From Chloroflexaceae bacterium (GTDB lineage: Bacteria; Chloroflexota; Chloroflexia; Chloroflexales; Chloroflexaceae): a DNA stretch of 37,137 nt. Made by a program: the position numbers and the translations under genes. The stretch lies in assembly GCA_012031225.1 (NCBI GenBank), contig JAAUTZ010000033.1, positions 1 to 37,137 on the forward strand. Direction: 5' to 3'. Below are positions 8,400 to 16,117 of this stretch, piece by piece; the first letter of the stretch is position 1, and every line of letters starts with the position of its first letter. The notes under the pieces were generated by a model. That model saw only the letters and a list, made by a program, of their open reading frames with translations. It did no database searches and was not told the DNA's origin.

Positions 8400-9305
8400 T
8401 TACAACATCTGAAAGCGCGTGGCAACTTCGGTACGCAGGCGTTCGGGCAGGAATTGGCGCATTGCCCGTGCCGCCGGAGCCGATACGCGGTCATCGCGCC
8501 ACGCCAAGCCAAGCGTGCGCGTGAGGTCAAGGTCTGTCACTTGTAGCACCGTTAGGGTTTCGTCCGGCGGAATGCCGAGTCGGGGCATAAGCGAGATGCC
8601 CAAGCCAGCTGCCACAAGGCGCAGCAGGGTATCAATCTCGCCGCCTTCGAGGATGACCTGCGGTACAAAGCCGACCTGCTGACAGGCACTCAGGACGGAT
8701 GCGCGGAGATCGTAATCTTCGGCCGTCAGCACCCAGCGTTCGCTACTCAGATCGGCAAGGCGCACCTGCTGTTGCGCGGCAAGCGGGTGCAAGTTGTTGA
8801 CGACCACCACGAGTTCTTCGCTAAACAGCTCCTCAACGGTAACGGCTGGATCGCCGAGTGGCAGCGAGACAATGACCATATCGGCTAGCCCGGCTTCGAG
8901 TTCCTCAAGCAAGGTTTGCAAGCCAGCTTCGCTCAGGCGAAATTCGATGCCCGGATACATCCGGCTGAAGTCAGCCAACGCGGGCGGGAGCAGGCGGGTG
9001 CCGACGGTGGGGGTGGTGCCGATGGAGACGCGCCCCTTGCGTAAGCCGACGCGCTCGGACATTTCGGCGCGGGCGACGGCAACCTGCGCGAGGACGGCTC
9101 GCGCATGCGGGAGCAGGGCTTCGCCCGCTTCGGTGAGACGCACGCTGCGCCCAACCCGATTGAAGAGGGCAATGTCCAGCTCTTGCTCAAGCTGGCTGAT
9201 CTGCTTGCTGAGTGCGGGCTGGGCGATGTGTAGCTCTTCGGCGGCACGGGTGACGTGCGAGTGGCGGGCTACTGCCTCGAAGTAGCGCAGGTGGCGTAAT
9301 TCCAT
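8400..9305 (-). CDS. LysR-family transcriptional regulator
   Basis: The 301-aa product is a textbook LysR-type regulator. An N-terminal winged helix-turn-helix (MELRHLRYFEAVARHSHVTR, then LHIAQPALSKQISQLEQEL) is followed by a substrate-binding-like effector domain with ISLMPRLGI. The family binds DNA as tetramers and responds to small-molecule co-inducers; the ligand here is unknown. Regulators of this family usually control a divergent gene, but the gene on the far side (HEAT-repeat protein) runs in the same direction and ends 168 bases away, so the target may be the co-transcribed lipoprotein or a distant gene. The gap 9306-9473 holds only weak AT-rich -10-like sequences. Confidence 0.92.
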   Translation of the reverse strand: MELRHLRYFEAVARHSHVTRAAEELHIAQPALSKQISQLEQELDIALFNRVGRSVRLTEAGEALLPHARAVLAQVAVARAEMSERVGLRKGRVSIGTTPTVGTRLLPPALADFSRMYPGIEFRLSEAGLQTLLEELEAGLADMVIVSLPLGDPAVTVEELFSEELVVVVNNLHPLAAQQQVRLADLSSERWVLTAEDYDLRASVLSACQQVGFVPQVILEGGEIDTLLRLVAAGLGISLMPRLGIPPDETLTVLQVTDLDLTRTLGLAWRDDRVSAPAARAMRQFLPERLRTEVATRFQML

Positions 9306-9473
9306 GCAAAGGCCTCCGTCAAGTCTTGTGGCAGGCGGTTGGTTAGCGTCGGTCAGTTTCCGTCAGCGTGCGCCAGCTTATGCCAAAAGTGAATAATACC
9401 CGTAACCAGTATAGCTGATTTGTTATGAATAGCGAAAAGGATTTGTTTACGTGGAGCGGATATTCGACAACGC

Positions 9474-10439
9474 TTACGCATCATCATCCAATTGGGACAG
9501 GGCTTCTTGGGCGGCTTCGCGGCGTTCAGGTGCGTTGCTGCGGAGCAGGCGTTGCAGGGTAGCGTGGGCCCGCTGCCCACCGATCTCGCCCAGTGCCCAA
9601 ATTGCAGCCAGTGCAATTTCGAGGTCGTCTTCATCTACCATTGGCAGGAGCAGGGGCAAGAGGGGCAGGGCAAGGTCGGCCATTTCGCCGGCGGCACGGG
9701 CGGCTTCATAGCGCATGGCTGGCGAGGGGCTACGCAGTTCGAGTTCGATCATCGGCAGGAACTCGGCCGAGACGGTGCGCCCCATAGCGACAAGGGCACT
9801 TTCACGGAGGCTCTGTTCATCGCCGCGATAGGCGGCATCAATCAAATCGCCGACGGCGGGCTGATTGGCAAAGAAGCCGAGTGCTTCGAGCGCACGGCGG
9901 CGCACATCAAGCGGCTGGCGCGGGTCTTGGGTTAGGTCGTGCAGCACCGTGTAGAGTTGCTGGCTGCTGGCTGGGTCAAGCTCGGCGAGGCTAGCGCGGT
10001 AGGCGAAGCGGCTCAAGCTCAGGACGGCGGCTACGCGCACACTGCCTGCTGGATCGGCAACTAGCCGCAGGAGCCAATCGAGCATCAGTGCGCTTTCTTC
10101 TTCCCATAGGCTCTCGATGGCAGTTGCCCGCACATGCTCATCGGTATCGCTGAGGCAACCGAACAGGAACGAGCGGAAGTCCAGTTCGAGGGTATCTTCC
10201 ATCAACGTCTGGATGGCTTGCACGCACTCGTGCCGCCGCGCTGCATCGAGGCTGCGCCACACACTCTGGAGGGCCTGTACCTGCGCCTGATCTAGCCCGG
10301 CGAAGGCGGCTAGCTCACGCTTGGCAAGGCGGCTCTCTGGTTCAGCGAGAGCCGCCAGCTTGTGGCGCAGTTCTTCATCTGACAACACCTGCGTTGGATC
10401 GTAGAGCGGTTCGTAGGCGGGATCATTCATCATCATCAT
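9474..10439 (-). CDS. HEAT-repeat protein
   Basis: This is a separate gene that the raw sequence appears to fuse to its upstream neighbour. The start lies in a run of four ATG codons (10439, 10436, 10433, 10430) preceded by GTGGAAG; from 10439 the product is 321 aa. It is built of alpha-helical HEAT/armadillo-type repeats such as DEHVRATAIESLWEE, GSVRVAAVLSLSRFA, DVRRRALEALGFFA, SPAMRYEAARAAGEMA and LEIALAAIWALGEIG, then an acidic end. HEAT repeats form curved scaffolds that bind proteins or nucleic acids; no enzyme motif is seen. It overlaps the corrected end of the 626-aa gene by 8 to 17 bases and is the last gene of that operon, suggesting a shared complex. Confidence 0.8.
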   Translation of the reverse strand: MMMMNDPAYEPLYDPTQVLSDEELRHKLAALAEPESRLAKRELAAFAGLDQAQVQALQSVWRSLDAARRHECVQAIQTLMEDTLELDFRSFLFGCLSDTDEHVRATAIESLWEEESALMLDWLLRLVADPAGSVRVAAVLSLSRFAYRASLAELDPASSQQLYTVLHDLTQDPRQPLDVRRRALEALGFFANQPAVGDLIDAAYRGDEQSLRESALVAMGRTVSAEFLPMIELELRSPSPAMRYEAARAAGEMADLALPLLPLLLPMVDEDDLEIALAAIWALGEIGGQRAHATLQRLLRSNAPERREAAQEALSQLDDDA

Positions 10440-12302
10440 ACTTCCACGCACTGTAGGCACTGTCTTCTTCATCCGCATCTGCATCCGCATCGCTCGTCTC
10501 TTCGCGCTCTGGGGTATAGATGAAGAGATTGGGCCACTATCAGCTACTACAATTGCTGGATCGCGTTCAATCAGGTCAAGCACGTAGGGGCGCGATGTGG
10601 GGCGTAGCACGGTAAAGGCAAGCACCAATGTGTCAAGTTCGATCTGGTAGCGTGGTTCTGCCCGCGTGCCGAGATTCTCACCGAGCACCTCAAACACATG
10701 GCGCAGCACCACATCTCCTTTGCGCCGATCATTCATCGGGAGGGCTTTCAGGTTGCGGAACCGGCCATACACATTCTGCGCTAGCAGGCGCGTCTCATCC
10801 ACCATACAGAAGTAGCTGATCTCGGTGAATCCAAACTTGTTCTTCTTCTCATCCAACGTGAGCAGCCGTTCGGAGGCTTCACCTGCTTCATCGTACCGGA
10901 TCGTAAAGACATTGGGCACATCGGTGCGGGCAATTGTGAACAGTGCCCCCGCCACCAGATATTCTTGGAAGAACTCCTCTAGCCCTTGCAGCCAGCCGCC
11001 CCGATTGCCCGTCGGGTAGCGCACTTCAACGACGTAGCTGGTGAAGTGTTGGGGCGACTCGAAGGTCAGCACGGCACTGCGCTGGTCATTCAACACGGGG
11101 CGTGGCAGCAGCGCGGCAAGAGCCGCATCGAAGGGCAACACGCCATACGTCCACTCAAAGAAGGTGAGGAAGCGGCTCACCTCGCCCTGCTCCTGAATCG
11201 CTTGAAAGCTCTGGTCTTCGAGGCTATCATCGAGGCCATCCGGCAGGTAGCCCGTGAGTTGGGCCATCTCAGCCGCCTTGACGCGCTTGGTACCAATCGC
11301 GGGCAAGCCTTTTGCAGCCCACAGATTGGCACCCGGCACGCCCACATACTCGAAGTCTTTCTCGCGGCTCAGGCGGTAGTTCAGGGCAAAGCGGAAGCCC
11401 TCATAATCAGCTTGGCGTTGGCTGTGATAAAGGTCGTCAATGATCGTGGCATCGAGCAGGGGCCGACCGGCTTCGATAATATCATCACGGATGCGGCGCA
11501 AGTCGTTCTTGCCGAGCGTGGGCAGATTGTCGCCCGCATAGATGAGCGTGCCGAACCGCACGAGCCGATTGAGCGGATCGTTGTCAATTTGGTAGAGCAG
11601 GGCTGCCGACAGTGCGTGGCGATGGGTTTGCAGCAAGTCGGGGGTGGGCTGGCTCAGATCTATCGCCGTACCATCCGGCAGCGTAAAGACCGCCTGCACC
11701 GTGCTGACTGGCTCGGCGGGGGGGGGCGGCACGACTTCGGCTTCGGCATCGCTGAGGGCAACCTCGGCCAGTGTCGCGGGGGCGGGGATGTCTGTTGGTG
11801 GCGCAACACCCGATCCATCTTCGTCCGGCTCGCGTTCGGTCAGTTCCCGGGCGGTACTATGGGTGGGTGCTTGCTGCCAATAATCGGAGATGAACACCGG
11901 CTCAACGGTGGTCAGTACAGGGCGCGACGTAGAAATGACCACACTAATGTCATCCACAGGCAATGGCTTTTCGGGGTGGTACAGGCGTTGCTTGTAGGTG
12001 TGGGTATTGACATCTTGGCGCGGGTGGTACATGCCCAAGCGCGAGGTGGTGTAGATGACATCGCTCTCACCCGTCTCACGGATGAAGATCTGCTGGTTCT
12101 CTTGGATGGCCGCATCAATTGCTGCGGCCATGGCCGCGTGCTCTTGCTGGTGCAGGTGCGCCAAGAAATCGGCAAGGTTGCCGAGCGTCTGGCGGATGGG
12201 GGCATCATCGGCGAAGAATTGCCCTTGCGCCACCATTAGGCGAAAGACTTCCGCTGCCAACGATTGCTGTTCGGCTGTGCCCACAAAGGTGATCTCACTC
12301 AT
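10423..12302 (-). CDS. Unknown 626-aa protein with acidic tail (frameshifted in this sequence)
   Basis: I do not recognise this family. As deposited, the frame reads through into the HEAT gene (942 codons), but the stretch near 10530-10440 translates to an implausible MRMQMRMKK/GSMMMM segment. Adding one C (G on the plus strand, run 10531-10533) restores GPNLFIYTPEREE, a DADADADEED acidic tail and a TGA at 10425-10423, giving 626 aa. The N-terminal ~140 residues are helical with KQRLYHPEKPLPVDD. A Pro/acidic linker follows (about 145-205). The middle has FALNYRLSREKDFEYVGVPG, LWAAKGLPAIG, which faintly recalls a winged-helix (HARE-HTH-like) fold; that is inference only. Its ATG overlaps the stop of a 49-aa ORF by 4 bases. 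Confidence 0.65.
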
Positions 12303-12448
12303 GCTTGCGCCTCCATCACCAACTCGCGCAATAATTGCAAATACTGCTCAATGACGGCTTCTAGCTCTTGAGGTTGCCCGCTGGCGTGGAGCCACTGCAT
12401 CAATTGATCGAGCGCAGTTTCGCCGTAAATGATCCCTTTTGCATCCAT
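12299..12448 (-). CDS. 49-aa small protein, first gene of the HEAT operon
   Basis: A short frame starts at ATG 12448 and ends with TGA 12301-12299. It begins MDAKGIIYGETALDQLMQWL and ends LRELVMEAQA, so it is mostly amphipathic helix. GGGAG lies about 10 bases before the ATG. Its stop overlaps the next start as ATGA, which is the best evidence that it is real: the same coupling style joins all three genes. No family is recognised. It could be a small subunit or chaperone of the 626-aa protein. Confidence 0.6.
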   Translation of the reverse strand: MDAKGIIYGETALDQLMQWLHASGQPQELEAVIEQYLQLLRELVMEAQA

Positions 12449-12475
12449 GCTTCTACATCTCCCAAACACACAACA

Positions 12476-12495
12476 CAGCAGGTCAAAGCCTGCTG
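12476..12495 (-). terminator. Hairpin with T-rich tail after the ROK gene
   Basis: CAGCAGG and CCTGCTG (7-bp perfect stem, 6-base loop) are followed on the minus strand by TGTTGTGTGTTT. It lies between the ROK gene end (12560) and the 49-aa ORF start, so it may end ROK transcription. The tail is T-rich but not a pure T run. Confidence 0.4.
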
Positions 12496-12559
12496 CTCAA
12501 TTTTAGATACGCCTCATTCAAATGCGTATTGTACCATGCCTATGGCGCATCTGCAACGC

Positions 12560-13564
12560 TCAATCACCCAAGCTGCTCAATGCTAGCGCAAGTGCGCCGA
12601 CGGCCACGCTATCTGCGCCCAACACGGAAGCAACGATAGGCAGTGGATGGGCAATATGCGGAGCGTGATAGCGGTGCATGTGTTCAGCAATTTGGGTGAT
12701 AAACGCAGCTCCGCTTAGGCGGATGATGATTCCGCCGAGCACAATCAGCTGCGGATCAACAAGGGCACTGACCTGCGCCAATCGTAGCCCAAGCAGATCG
12801 GCGGTTTCAGCAACAACCCGCTGGGCTATCGGATCATCGCCAAACACGTCGTGCAGGTTGTCGGTTTCCAAGCCCGCAGCCCGCGCCCGCTGGAGCAGGC
12901 CACTCACGGAGGCGATCTGCTCTAGGGTGACCATCGGCTGGTCGGGTGGGGTGGGGATGACGGCAACGTGGCCAATCTCGCCGGCAATGTCGGTGCTGCC
13001 TTGATACAGCCGATCCTGCACCACCAAGCCACCGCCAACGCCACTGCTCAGGTGGAGGTAGAAGAGGTGGCTAATATCTTTGCCGACCCCGAAGAAGGCT
13101 TCGCCGAGTGCGATGAGGTTGGCATCGTTTTCGAGCAGGGTCACCGTATCAAAGGCCTGCTCTACTTCGTCGCGCAGCTGGAAGCCTTCCCACCCAGCCA
13201 TGCGGGGCGCAACGCGCACCTCGCCGCGCTGCGTATCCACTGGCCCACCGAAGCCCACGCCTACCCGCAGGAGCTTATCGAGCGAGACTTCGTACTCTGC
13301 CAGCAAGTCGTGTGCGAGGGCGAGCGCGTCCTGCGTCATCGCGTAGGGGTTGGTGCTTTGCACTTCGGCATGGGCACTGGCGTAGGTCTGCTGTTGCATA
13401 TCAATCAATGCTGCCCGTAGCCCATACACACCGAGATCAATGCCAAGCACGTAGCCCTGCGTACTTAAGATTCCCCAATTGCGGTTGGCAAGTTGTTCTT
13501 CGACAAGCGCGATGGCCCGCGCATCGGTGGGTGAGTCGGCATAGAGATCGGCAGGCATATGCAT
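12560..13564 (-). CDS. ROK-family sugar kinase or regulator lacking the zinc Cys motif
   Basis: The open frame reaches 13729, but AAGAGGTG 6 bases before ATG 13564 sets a 334-aa protein. It has the actin-like phosphate loop YVLGIDLGVYGLRAALID, VGVGFGGPVD, ENDANLIALGEAFFG, LHLSSGVGGGLV and AGEIGHVAV, all hallmarks of ROK proteins (glucokinases and repressors). The catalytic Asp of ENDAN is present. The usual CxCGxxGCxE zinc cluster after GEIGH is replaced by a stretch with no cysteine. The ~40 residues before the phosphate loop are too short for the winged-helix domain of ROK repressors. It may be a sugar kinase with altered metal need or a non-catalytic sensor. It is divergent from the 155-aa gene. 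Confidence 0.8.
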   Translation of the reverse strand: MHMPADLYADSPTDARAIALVEEQLANRNWGILSTQGYVLGIDLGVYGLRAALIDMQQQTYASAHAEVQSTNPYAMTQDALALAHDLLAEYEVSLDKLLRVGVGFGGPVDTQRGEVRVAPRMAGWEGFQLRDEVEQAFDTVTLLENDANLIALGEAFFGVGKDISHLFYLHLSSGVGGGLVVQDRLYQGSTDIAGEIGHVAVIPTPPDQPMVTLEQIASVSGLLQRARAAGLETDNLHDVFGDDPIAQRVVAETADLLGLRLAQVSALVDPQLIVLGGIIIRLSGAAFITQIAEHMHRYHAPHIAHPLPIVASVLGADSVAVGALALALSSLGD

Positions 13565-13689
13565 CGGGCACCTCTTTTCACAGGCTAGTGCAGGCTGATA
13601 CCTGCCCAGATTGGAACAAACATGAAAGGTAGTATAGCAGATATTCACTGGCCCCGCCGCTAGAGATGCGGTAGCACTGCGCCCCGCTG

Positions 13690-13719
13690 CTGACCGCAAC
13701 CCAGAAAATCTGGTATAGT
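13690..13719 (+). promoter_or_regulatory. Promoter for the 155-aa protein gene
   Basis: CTGACC (13690-13695) is followed after 18 bases by TATAGT (13714-13719), with TGG just before it as an extended -10. The ATG at 13770 has AAAGGAG upstream. Confidence 0.55.
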
Positions 13720-13769
13720 AGTAGCGCATATCCCGTACATCAGCCTAAGGCAAGCAAAAGGAGACACGT

Positions 13770-14237
13770 ATGTCCGTACTTGAAGAATTGGCAAAAACCG
13801 TAGCGGCGCAGGCAGGGATCGAGACTGGACAGGCAACGACGGTGACCAATATGGCCGCAGGCTTTCTCACCGATAAGCTCCCCGCACCACTGGCGGAGCA
13901 AGTCAACAGTGCGCTGGGCACACCCGCGCTGACCGGTATTGCGGGTGATCTGGTGAATGCGGTGGCGGAGAAGACCGGCTTGCCCGAAGCGCAAGCAGAA
14001 ATGGCAGTGCGGGCGGTGGCGGATGAGCTGAAGAAGCACCTGCCGCCCCCGATGGCGGAGAACATCTACCCCTTGCTCGGCTTGGGCGGCACGCAGAGCG
14101 GCGATCTGGCGGGCCTGCTCGGCTCGCTGATGGGTGCAGCAGGTGGAGCTGGTGGAGCCACCGATGCAGGTGGCGCAGCGGGCGCGTTGGGCGGCTTGCT
14201 GGGCGGCTTGCTGGGCGGCGATAAGGATAAGCAGTAG
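13770..14237 (+). CDS. Small helical protein with internal duplication and Gly-rich tail
   Basis: This 155-aa protein contains two 44-residue units, Leu7-Gly50 and Leu61-Gly104, that align without gaps at 15 identical positions. Both carry a LPxPxAE core (LPAPLAEQV and LPPPMAENI) and end in LG. The layout faintly recalls DUF2267/DUF937-type helical repeats; I would not assign it. The last ~45 residues are Gly/Ala-rich (GGLLGGLLGG) and probably disordered. There is no signal peptide, so it is likely cytoplasmic. AAAGGAG and an extended -10 promoter lie upstream and a hairpin follows, so it looks like a single-gene transcript. Confidence 0.7.
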   Translation: MSVLEELAKTVAAQAGIETGQATTVTNMAAGFLTDKLPAPLAEQVNSALGTPALTGIAGDLVNAVAEKTGLPEAQAEMAVRAVADELKKHLPPPMAENIYPLLGLGGTQSGDLAGLLGSLMGAAGGAGGATDAGGAAGALGGLLGGLLGGDKDKQ

Positions 14238-14256
14238 CGCGATTGGCTCTGTTGGG

Positions 14257-14304
14257 GAGCCGGGCGATCACTCAACTAACAATGCACCCCGTCTCGCCCG
14301 GCTC
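14257..14304 (+). terminator. Inverted repeat after the 155-aa gene
   Basis: GAGCCGGGCGA (14257-14267) and TCGCCCGGCTC (14294-14304) form an 11-bp perfect stem around a 26-base loop, starting 20 bases after the stop. No T run follows. A transcription-end or mRNA-stabilising role is likely but unproven. Confidence 0.4.
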
Positions 14305-14308
14305 GCCT

Positions 14309-14338
14309 CCGTCAGCATCCGTCAGCATCCGTCAGCAT
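14309..14338 (+). repeat. Three tandem copies of a 10-bp unit
   Basis: CCGTCAGCAT is repeated three times exactly, directly after the inverted repeat and upstream of the heptose-kinase gene. Copy number may vary between strains. Confidence 0.85.
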
Positions 14339-14379
14339 CGGCAATCATCCAAGCCCTCACACCTGCGCGGGCCTTGTGG

Positions 14380-14385
14380 TAAGAT
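14380..14385 (+). promoter_or_regulatory. Possible extended -10 for the sugar cluster
   Basis: TGG TAAGAT reads as an extended -10 element about 55 bases before the GTG start of the heptose-kinase gene. The -35 position (TCACAC) is poor. Confidence 0.3.
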
Positions 14386-14440
14386 AGGCGGCAGTGCGCC
14401 GGATTGCTACACGGCGCGGATAGTGTGAGGAGAGTGAGCT

Positions 14441-15520
14441 GTGAAAGTCTATAAAGCCCGTGCCCCGATGCGGATTGGCTTCTTTGGCGGCGGCACGGAT
14501 GTTAGCCCCTATGCTGAAGAACACGGCGGCAAGGTGCTAAACTGCACGATCAACCTTTTTGTGCGGTGTGCCTTGCGCCCTGCCGATACGCCCGGCATCA
14601 CGATCCGCTCGCTCGATCTGGCTGAAGTCAGCCGGCGTGTGACGGGGCGCGATTGGGATGGGCGGCTGGCTTTGCCCCAAGCCGTGCTGGATGCGGTGCA
14701 TGGCGATACGCGCATGCTCACCGCGCACCAGCACCGCCTTGCGGATGCGTCCGGCGTAGAGGTGCTGATGTTCAGCGATGCGCCGCCGGGCAGTGGGCTT
14801 GGCTCATCTTCCGCGCTGGTGGTGAGTATGCTGCGCATGCTGTATGCCACCTATGAAGCGACAGCCGATCCGCATACGCTGGCTGAGCTAGCCTATCAGA
14901 TCGAGCGGGTGGATCTCGGCATCCCCGGCGGGCGGCAAGATCAGTATGCGGCAGCCTTTGGGGGTATGTGTGTGTACCACTTTGGTGCCTCGCGGGTCAT
15001 TGTTGAGCCAGTGCTTGCCGATCCAGCCGCGCTGCTCGAATTGGAAAGCAGCTTGCTGCTCGGCTACATCGGGGATCGTCAGCTGCTCGACAACCACCTG
15101 ATGCAGGATCAGGTGCAACGCCTTGCACGCGGCGATACCCTGCGCTACCACGATGAGACGAAAGCCTTTGTGGATCAGGCCACGCGCATGCTCCGTGCGC
15201 TCCGCATTGATGAATTTGGCTTGCTGCTGCACGATGCGTGGGAAGTCAAGAAAGCCTTCTCGCCGCACATCTCTACGCCCTACGTGGATGAGGTGTATGC
15301 ACTGGCTCGCAAGCACGGCGCATGGGGCGGCAAGATTACGGGCGCGGGTGGTGGTGGCTTTATGGTCTTTGCGTGCCCCTTTGAGCGGCGGCTCGAACTC
15401 ACCCGCGTGCTGACTGAGGCGGGGGTGCAGTTGCGGCCTTTCTCATTCACAACGCATGGTGTCCAAGTTTGGGCTACGGAGGAGACGAACGATGCCGTCG
15501 CTGTTTCAGACCCACGCTGA
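14441..15520 (+). CDS. hddA: GHMP kinase, heptose 7-phosphate kinase (HddA) type
   Basis: The 359-aa product is a GHMP-superfamily kinase. It has RAPMRIGFFGGGTDVSPY near the N-terminus, the ATP loop DAPPGSGLGSSSAL (about residues 113-126), IPGGRQDQYAAAFGG, and the C-terminal ITGAGGGGFMVFAC. The FGGGTD opening and RQDQYAAAFGG are typical of HddA, which phosphorylates D-glycero-D-manno-heptose 7-phosphate at C1. GmhA, which makes its precursor, is the next gene, overlapping by 29 bases. Related fucokinase-like enzymes cannot be excluded. The start is GTG at 14441, chosen because GAGGAG sits 8 bases upstream. It is cytoplasmic and the first gene of the sugar cluster. Confidence 0.88.
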   Translation: MKVYKARAPMRIGFFGGGTDVSPYAEEHGGKVLNCTINLFVRCALRPADTPGITIRSLDLAEVSRRVTGRDWDGRLALPQAVLDAVHGDTRMLTAHQHRLADASGVEVLMFSDAPPGSGLGSSSALVVSMLRMLYATYEATADPHTLAELAYQIERVDLGIPGGRQDQYAAAFGGMCVYHFGASRVIVEPVLADPAALLELESSLLLGYIGDRQLLDNHLMQDQVQRLARGDTLRYHDETKAFVDQATRMLRALRIDEFGLLLHDAWEVKKAFSPHISTPYVDEVYALARKHGAWGGKITGAGGGGFMVFACPFERRLELTRVLTEAGVQLRPFSFTTHGVQVWATEETNDAVAVSDPR

Positions 15521-16058
15521 AGAATTGGTGCAGGTGGTGCAGGCGTTGCAGTCCCAAGCTGCCGCCATTGATGCACTAGTGCAAGAGATTGCGGCTGCGC
15601 TGTATGCTGGGCACACGCTGTATGCGTGTGGCAATGGCGGCAGTGCCACCGATGCCATGCACCTGACCCAAGAGTTGATCGGCCGCTACCGCAGCAACCG
15701 CCCGCCGCTGCCCGCCGTCTGCCTGAATAGCGATGGCGGGGCGATGACGTGTATCGCCAATGACTTTGGCTACGATCAGGTGTTTGCGCGGCAGATCAGC
15801 GCACTTGGCCAAGCAGGCGATGTCCTCGTCTGCTTTAGCACGAGCGGGCAATCGCCCAACATCTTGGCGGCGATGCAAGCGGCTCGCGCCCGCAACGTGA
15901 TCACCGTTGCGCTGCTGGGCAAGGATGGCGGCGCAGCTCGCCCGCTTGCCGATCACGCGATCATTGTGCCGAGCTACACCACCGCCCGCATCCAAGAGGT
16001 GCATACATTGCTGCTGCATTGCATCTGCGAGCAGATCGAGCAGGCGTACCATCCATAG
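15492..16058 (+). CDS. gmhA: Sedoheptulose-7-phosphate isomerase
   Basis: GmhA converts sedoheptulose 7-phosphate to D-glycero-D-manno-heptose 7-phosphate, the first step of heptose synthesis. The 188-aa product is a SIS-domain protein with CGNGGSATDAMHLTQELIGR (metal/catalytic His and Glu in MHLTQEL), LNSDGGAMTCIANDFGYDQV, CFSTSGQSPNILAAM, and a C-terminal EVHTLLLHCICEQIEQ with the conserved His. Length matches E. coli GmhA (~190 aa). The ATG at 15492 is chosen over an upstream in-frame ATG at 15456 because GGAGG lies just before it. It overlaps hddA by 29 bases. The AT-rich R-M pair begins just 60 bases after its stop. Confidence 0.92.
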   Translation: MPSLFQTHAEELVQVVQALQSQAAAIDALVQEIAAALYAGHTLYACGNGGSATDAMHLTQELIGRYRSNRPPLPAVCLNSDGGAMTCIANDFGYDQVFARQISALGQAGDVLVCFSTSGQSPNILAAMQAARARNVITVALLGKDGGAARPLADHAIIVPSYTTARIQEVHTLLLHCICEQIEQAYHP

Positions 16059-16117
16059 GGCAGGGGCGAAGTGATTATGTGCTGTTGTATAGAAACAAGC
16101 TCCGTAACGATATAATT

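Noticed and set aside
10986-12239. A 417-codon open frame on the plus strand
   Set aside because: It is antisense to the 626-aa gene and shows no family-like motif. Long opposite-strand frames are common in GC-rich DNA; the same holds for those at 2804-3610 (minus) and 6399-7241 (plus).
16019-16117. Extended N-terminus of the R-M methylase inside gmhA
   Set aside because: The added residues come from the GC-rich gmhA end and do not look like methylase sequence. ATG 16118 lies where the base composition changes.
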